Shown here: positions 35,253-39,520 of the stretch, piece after piece | How the letters are laid out: the number at the start of each line of letters is the position of its first letter | Position numbering within the stretch: position 1 is the stretch's first letter | NCBI GenBank assembly: GCA_009392515.1 | Contig: VFGE01000037.1 | Span: forward strand, 1-39,520 | Length of the DNA: 39,520 bases | DNA from: SAR202 cluster bacterium | GTDB taxonomy: Bacteria > Chloroflexota > Dehalococcoidia > Lucifugimonadales > UBA6952 | Reading direction: 5' to 3' | The notes under the pieces: generated by a model | Database searches by the model: none | The model's input: the letters and a program-made list of their open reading frames with translations, nothing else | Told to the model about the DNA's origin: nothing | Position numbers and translations under genes: made by a program

Positions 35253-37301
35253 TTATACCGTATATTGTAGATTAATGCTAGTGGAATATTCGCCTTCAAA
35301 ATCGTTACACTGCAGCATTATATATACTTGTTCATCTTTATTAAAATCATAATTTACCATCTCCGTAGAAACTATAGGTATACTGTCTTTTACAATCATT
35401 CCTTTTTCATCAGTATTATGAATAACATTTAAGATACACAATGGGGGAATCATATCGGTATGATTTTTAAAACCTTCAAGGTAGATTTTACTTGGATTGA
35501 TAATATTTGCTTCTTTACTTATTAATTTAATATCTTTTACATAGAAACCTTTATTATTAACCGAATCATCTGTAACATATTCAAACCTGATAAGGAGATT
35601 GTCCATAATAGGCAAATTACCAATTAATACTTCTTCATTAATCCAATCATTTACTTTGTTGGTGTAATGAGAACCCAAACCATAAAAACTAGAACTTTGA
35701 GAATTCATTGCAGGAGTAGATAATATCTCCCATGAACTTCCTCCGTCTTTAGATATTTCAAGATAAACAAGATCAAATCGATCTTCAATTTCAAAATAGG
35801 TATCAAAAGACAAAGAATAATTATTCAGGTCATTAATTGCGAACTCAAAAGTTATCATATTATCAATAAGATCACCGTTGCCACTCCACCATATTTCATT
35901 ATTGTTATTTATTATTTCATTACTCATTTGTATAGAAATATTTTGTGGATCTAAGACTTTATAAAATTGTAACGATAAAGGCAACATTTCTATTACTTGA
36001 GACTCTGTAAGATCATTTACAGTTGTGGTATTAATAAAATCATCATAAAAATGACACTTTTCTATAAGACAATTTAATATAGCCAAACCCCATTCTTTTA
36101 ATAAGTCTTCGCTATTATTCTGATAATGATGATTTGTTTTTAAATAATGAATAATACCTTCGATCGATTCATTTGGGTACTGTAGTAATTCATATAAATT
36201 TAATGTATCAAATCTATCTTGAAGATATATGAAAAACAAAGTGAAATAACCATACTGCTGCAAACTTGGATTATTCAAATTTGACAATGATATTGGTCTA
36301 GAAAAAATATTAGAATCTAATTCTTTTTGCAAACCTACAGAATGAGTAATTAATTCAGCAGTGCCTTCTTTTATCCATGAATTAGAATAGGAATTAATTT
36401 GGGATTGATATAAATGAGTTAATTCATGGGTAAGCGTAGATAAGAAGGATTGTTCTCCATTTTTGATTTGATCAATGTCAATGAAAATTATATCGACTTC
36501 ATTGCTTCCGTAGTGTACATCAATTGGATAGTTGTTAGAATGAGAATAATAACCAGCTATTCCTGGATTTAAATTTGTTATGACTACATAAGTATATGAA
36601 TTCATAGCAGTTTTATTAAAAACATTACTTATAAAAGGTTGTATATCTGTGTTAAATTTTTGAATCCATTGATCTAAAGATTCTGTATTTACATCTTTAA
36701 CATACTGATTTTCAATATACCAACAATAACGACTATCTCTTAGGTCCTTAGAAATAACTTGTTTTGCAATGATTGGTCGTACTATATATTCATTAATATC
36801 AATAACTAAAAATTTTTCGTTGTTTTTAATTTCACATTTCTTATTAGGAATTAAAAATTCTGAACCTGGGCGGTTGATTTGAATATTATTTATTCTATTT
36901 ATTAAGTTATTTAAATCTAAGCTACTGGGTTGGATTTTAGTTATATTATTAATCGATCTAAATTCTTGGTTTATAAGATACTCAGGAACCCCCCAAGGTT
37001 GAACCAATAATGGATATTCCTGAACAGGTTTTTTTATCTCTAGTGATTCAATGGTTGGAACAGAAATGATATTGGATACAGGGGAAGGAGTAGAAATAAT
37101 ATTAGCTGTAGGAAAAAGAATAGACGTATCATCTTTTAAAGTATTTTCAGTAAGAATGTTTTTTTGAATACTTTGAGTAGGAATAGGATTAGAAACATTA
37201 GTATCCTCGGAAATGTTTATTTCAGATGTATTGCAAGATATGAGAAATAGTAAAGCGAATATTATATAATTATTTATTAATCGAATTTCCATTATACTCA
37301 T
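35253..37301 (-). CDS. Lipoprotein zinc metallopeptidase (peptidase MA-like gluzincin) with C-terminal beta domain
   Basis: The 682-residue protein has a lipoprotein signal (LFLISC, Cys23, or Cys20 if it starts at the second ATG, 37292). A low-complexity Ser/Thr/Pro/Ile linker follows to about residue 100. The catalytic domain carries HELTH (292-296) and Glu312 in WIKEGTAELI, the HExxH plus downstream Glu of gluzincins. The last third (WWSGNGDLIDNMITFEF, then FDLVYLEISKDGGSSWEIL) resembles the beta-sandwich domain of immune inhibitor A-type secreted peptidases. A surface-anchored protease is inferred. It overlaps the end of pth by 23 or 32 bases. Confidence 0.85.
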   Translation of the reverse strand: MSIMEIRLINNYIIFALLFLISCNTSEINISEDTNVSNPIPTQSIQKNILTENTLKDDTSILFPTANIISTPSPVSNIISVPTIESLEIKKPVQEYPLLVQPWGVPEYLINQEFRSINNITKIQPSSLDLNNLINRINNIQINRPGSEFLIPNKKCEIKNNEKFLVIDINEYIVRPIIAKQVISKDLRDSRYCWYIENQYVKDVNTESLDQWIQKFNTDIQPFISNVFNKTAMNSYTYVVITNLNPGIAGYYSHSNNYPIDVHYGSNEVDIIFIDIDQIKNGEQSFLSTLTHELTHLYQSQINSYSNSWIKEGTAELITHSVGLQKELDSNIFSRPISLSNLNNPSLQQYGYFTLFFIYLQDRFDTLNLYELLQYPNESIEGIIHYLKTNHHYQNNSEDLLKEWGLAILNCLIEKCHFYDDFINTTTVNDLTESQVIEMLPLSLQFYKVLDPQNISIQMSNEIINNNNEIWWSGNGDLIDNMITFEFAINDLNNYSLSFDTYFEIEDRFDLVYLEISKDGGSSWEILSTPAMNSQSSSFYGLGSHYTNKVNDWINEEVLIGNLPIMDNLLIRFEYVTDDSVNNKGFYVKDIKLISKEANIINPSKIYLEGFKNHTDMIPPLCILNVIHNTDEKGMIVKDSIPIVSTEMVNYDFNKDEQVYIMLQCNDFEGEYSTSINLQYTV

Positions 37302-37890
37302 TCATTGCTACATCAAAGCCATTAGATAATATACTGTAAATCACTCGTGGTATTGAATTAATTACTTCTTCAATTATTTCCTGTTCTTCAGTTCTAAATT
37401 TACCTAACACATAATTAATCGTATTTTCATTTCGATCTTGACTAATCCCAATGCGTATTCTTGCAAATTCATTAGTACCTAGTTCACTAATAATAGATTT
37501 GATACCGTTATGACCTCCAGCACTACCATTTTTCCTAAGTCGTATTTTGCCAACTGGTAAGTCTAAATCGTCATATATAACCAGAAATTGAATGTTCTTT
37601 CCAAGTTTAGAATGGAATTGTTTTAATGATTTACCACTATTATTCATAAAAGTAGTCGGTTTAATTAAATATATTTCTGTTTCTTGGAAATGAAATGAAT
37701 CCCATTCAGCTGAATTAGAACTCTTTTTAAGGTTTAATTCGAATTCTTTTGATAATTTATCAATAACATCGAATCCTATATTATGACGGGTGCGATTATA
37801 TTTTTGTCCAGGGTTACCTAAGCCAACAATAAGCATTTTATTATTTTCAGAATTTACTGGGTTTTTACGAAATAATTTATTAAAAAACAT
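37270..37890 (-). CDS. pth: Peptidyl-tRNA hydrolase
   Basis: The enzyme frees tRNA from peptidyl-tRNA that drops off ribosomes. IVGLGNPGQKYNRTRHNIGF holds Asn26 and the catalytic His36. IYDDLDLPVGKIRLRK and GSAGGHNGIKSI are the standard core motifs, and the protein is full length. The frame opens at ATG 37890, one base after the ligA stop, giving 206 residues with an 18-residue basic N-terminal extension (MFFNKLFRKNP). The conventional start would be ATG 37836. Neither has a strong Shine-Dalgarno, so the start is uncertain. The metallopeptidase gene overlaps its 3' end. Confidence 0.96.
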   Translation of the reverse strand: MFFNKLFRKNPVNSENNKMLIVGLGNPGQKYNRTRHNIGFDVIDKLSKEFELNLKKSSNSAEWDSFHFQETEIYLIKPTTFMNNSGKSLKQFHSKLGKNIQFLVIYDDLDLPVGKIRLRKNGSAGGHNGIKSIISELGTNEFARIRIGISQDRNENTINYVLGKFRTEEQEIIEEVINSIPRVIYSILSNGFDVAMNEYNGNSINK

Positions 37891-37891
37891 A

Positions 37892-39520
37892 TTAAAGCAT
37901 CTCTAATAATTCTTGTTCGGTAATAATTTTAACATCTAATTCTTTTGCTTTAACCAATTTAGAACCGGGATCTTCACCCGTAATCAGGTAATTAGTAACA
38001 CTGGAAACATTGTTAGTTACTTTCCCGCCATTACTATTTATTATTGATTCAAAATCAGATCTAGTATGATTGGCCAATCTTCCTGTAATAACAAAAGTTA
38101 ATCCCAATAAACTATTTGATTGCTTTTCAATGTTATTAGAATCTGTATTTAGTCCTAGACGATTAAAGCGTGTTATCTGATATCTATTATTTTGATTAGA
38201 AAAATAACTACAAATGCTTAATGCGATTTTTTCACCAATACCAGGAAATGTAGTAAGTTCTGATTCTTTCATTTCAAAGAGATCAAATATATTATTAATA
38301 TTGCGAGATAATATACTGGATACTTCAGAGCCCACAAATTTAATTCCTAAGGCTGATATTAAAGAATAAAGAGGTCTTTGTTTAGAGTCTTGAATAGATG
38401 CTAATAAATTATTTGTTGAAATTTGCTTGAATCCTTCGAGAGCTATTACCTGATCAAACGTTAATTCATATAAATCAGCAGGAGTATTTAACAAATTTGA
38501 TCTTATTAAGGATCGTATGGTTTCTTCACCTAGGCCTCTAATATCCATACAATTTTTACTTACAAAATGAATTATATGGTTTTCAAATTGATCAGGACAC
38601 TCTGAATTTATACAGTAATAATTAACATCATCTGAATACTTATATATTTGAGAGGTACATGCAGGGCATTTTGTAGGCATTGTAAAAATCTGTTCATTTC
38701 CTGTTCTTCTTTCCAAAACTGGACCCAATATTTGGGGTATCACATGACCTGAACGACGTATATATACAAAGTCATTAACACGAATATCTTTTTTAAGTAT
38801 GTCATCATAATTATGCAATGTAGCATTTTTAACAGTTACTCCACCAATAGTTATAGGTTCTAATTCAGCAAAAGGATTCAAACTGCCAGTTCGGCCAACA
38901 TTTATACCTATTTGAATTAATTTTGTTATTTCTGTTTTTGCAGGGTACTTGTAAGCTATTGCCCAACGCGGTTCTCTAGCAACCGATCCTAATATACTTT
39001 GTTTTTGATAAGAATTTACCTTAATTACAATACCATCAGTATCGTAATTAAGGGAATTTCGCATCTCTGTCCAATAAGCATAATAATCAGAAATCTCCAT
39101 AACTGAGGTTACAACTTTTCGATGTTCGTTAATGCTAAATCCTTGAGTTTTTAACCAATCTAATGTTTCGCTATGAGTTTGATATTCATGAATTCCATTA
39201 TTAGTGGCAATCGCATAGATAAAAATATCGAGAGGGCGATTTGCTGTTATTTCTGGGTCCAGTTGCCTCAGAGAACCTGAAGCAGTATTTCTAGGATTTG
39301 AATATGGTTGTAATCCTTGTGATTCTCTTTCTTTATTAAAGTTATGAAACTGATCTAAAGGGCAATAAACTTCTCCTCGAATATCAATCAGAGAATTATT
39401 ATTAGATTTAATATTGTCCGGTACATTTTTTAGAGTTTTTATATTATTAGTTATATTCTCACCAATAATACCATTACCTCTTGTAGATCCAGTAGTTAAC
39501 AAACCATTTTCATATATTAT
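37892..39520 (-). CDS. ligA: NAD-dependent DNA ligase LigA (5' end beyond window)
   Basis: The frame is open to the right edge, so the gene continues outside; the visible 542 codons begin with IIYENG and then the STRGNG motif of the adenylation domain. The active-site KxDG lysine lies beyond the window. Visible parts in order are the rest of the nucleotidyltransferase domain (DTDGIVIKV, EPRWAIAYKYPA), the OB fold, a four-Cys zinc finger (CPACTS, then CINSEC), helix-hairpin-helix repeats (GFKQIS, FPGIGEK) and a C-terminal BRCT domain (LTFVITGRLANHTR). It seals nicks in replication and repair. It is followed at once by pth. Confidence 0.97.
   Translation of the reverse strand: MIYENGLLTTGSTRGNGIIGENITNNIKTLKNVPDNIKSNNNSLIDIRGEVYCPLDQFHNFNKERESQGLQPYSNPRNTASGSLRQLDPEITANRPLDIFIYAIATNNGIHEYQTHSETLDWLKTQGFSINEHRKVVTSVMEISDYYAYWTEMRNSLNYDTDGIVIKVNSYQKQSILGSVAREPRWAIAYKYPAKTEITKLIQIGINVGRTGSLNPFAELEPITIGGVTVKNATLHNYDDILKKDIRVNDFVYIRRSGHVIPQILGPVLERRTGNEQIFTMPTKCPACTSQIYKYSDDVNYYCINSECPDQFENHIIHFVSKNCMDIRGLGEETIRSLIRSNLLNTPADLYELTFDQVIALEGFKQISTNNLLASIQDSKQRPLYSLISALGIKFVGSEVSSILSRNINNIFDLFEMKESELTTFPGIGEKIALSICSYFSNQNNRYQITRFNRLGLNTDSNNIEKQSNSLLGLTFVITGRLANHTRSDFESIINSNGGKVTNNVSSVTNYLITGEDPGSKLVKAKELDVKIITEQELLEML

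Overview
The window is strongly A+T-rich, densely packed bacterial chromosome. No stretch above about 170 bases lacks a gene, and there are no rRNA or tRNA genes, insertion sequences or CRISPR arrays. The best taxonomic hint is the adjacent pair of a DUF2298 (Chlor_Arch_YYY, TIGR03662) membrane protein and a TIGR03663 membrane protein, a pairing known mainly from Chloroflexota and some archaea. The oligopeptide-type permeases, an M19 dipeptidase, a DinB-fold protein and a NuoG with an unusual cysteine block also fit a Chloroflexota lineage. A low-G+C marine SAR202-like bacterium is my guess, by inference only.

Layout. (1) 1-3272: the Gly/Cys-rich tail of a plus-strand protein, a bidirectional terminator, then a leftward operon of alpha/beta hydrolase, MFS transporter and thioredoxin reductase. 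(2) 3377-7654: a rightward DNA-repair group of exonuclease-DinG helicase and OGG1-type 8-oxoguanine glycosylase, plus a membrane-anchored protein resembling a dead trypsin-fold protease. It converges on a tRNA nucleotidyltransferase (7647-8885, minus). (3) 8999-17377: rnc and ftsY, then four tightly packed membrane or cell-envelope genes (DUF2298, TIGR03663 glycosyltransferase-like, LPG-synthase-type flippase, FAD oxidoreductase), closed by a strong terminator. (4) 17421-19971, leftward: two oligopeptide-type ABC permeases without partners, and an unknown anchored protein. (5) 20069-28421, rightward: two lipoproteins, one a clear type I copper cupredoxin, then nuoE-nuoF-nuoG, a histidine phosphatase, and modA-modB without modC. 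(6) 28418-32543, leftward: a DUF255 thioredoxin-domain protein, DinB-fold protein, M19 dipeptidase and small membrane protein. (7) 32638-34117, rightward: selD and a JAMM metallopeptidase. (8) 34107-39520, leftward: leuB, and ligA-pth-zinc metallopeptidase lipoprotein, with ligA running off the right edge.

The most striking observation is that selD is itself a selenoprotein gene. Its real start lies 78 bases upstream of the uninterrupted reading frame. An in-frame UGA (32689-32691) occupies the catalytic Cys/Sec position, and a hairpin fitting the bacterial SECIS pattern begins three bases later. The organism therefore very probably decodes UGA as selenocysteine, with selA, selB and selC elsewhere. 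Other points worth following are the envelope operon of unknown function, the NuoEFG module (NuoF with a cysteine-less N-terminal domain, NuoG with four extra cysteines, both next to cupredoxin and molybdate-uptake genes), and the apparent pseudo-protease in the repair operon.
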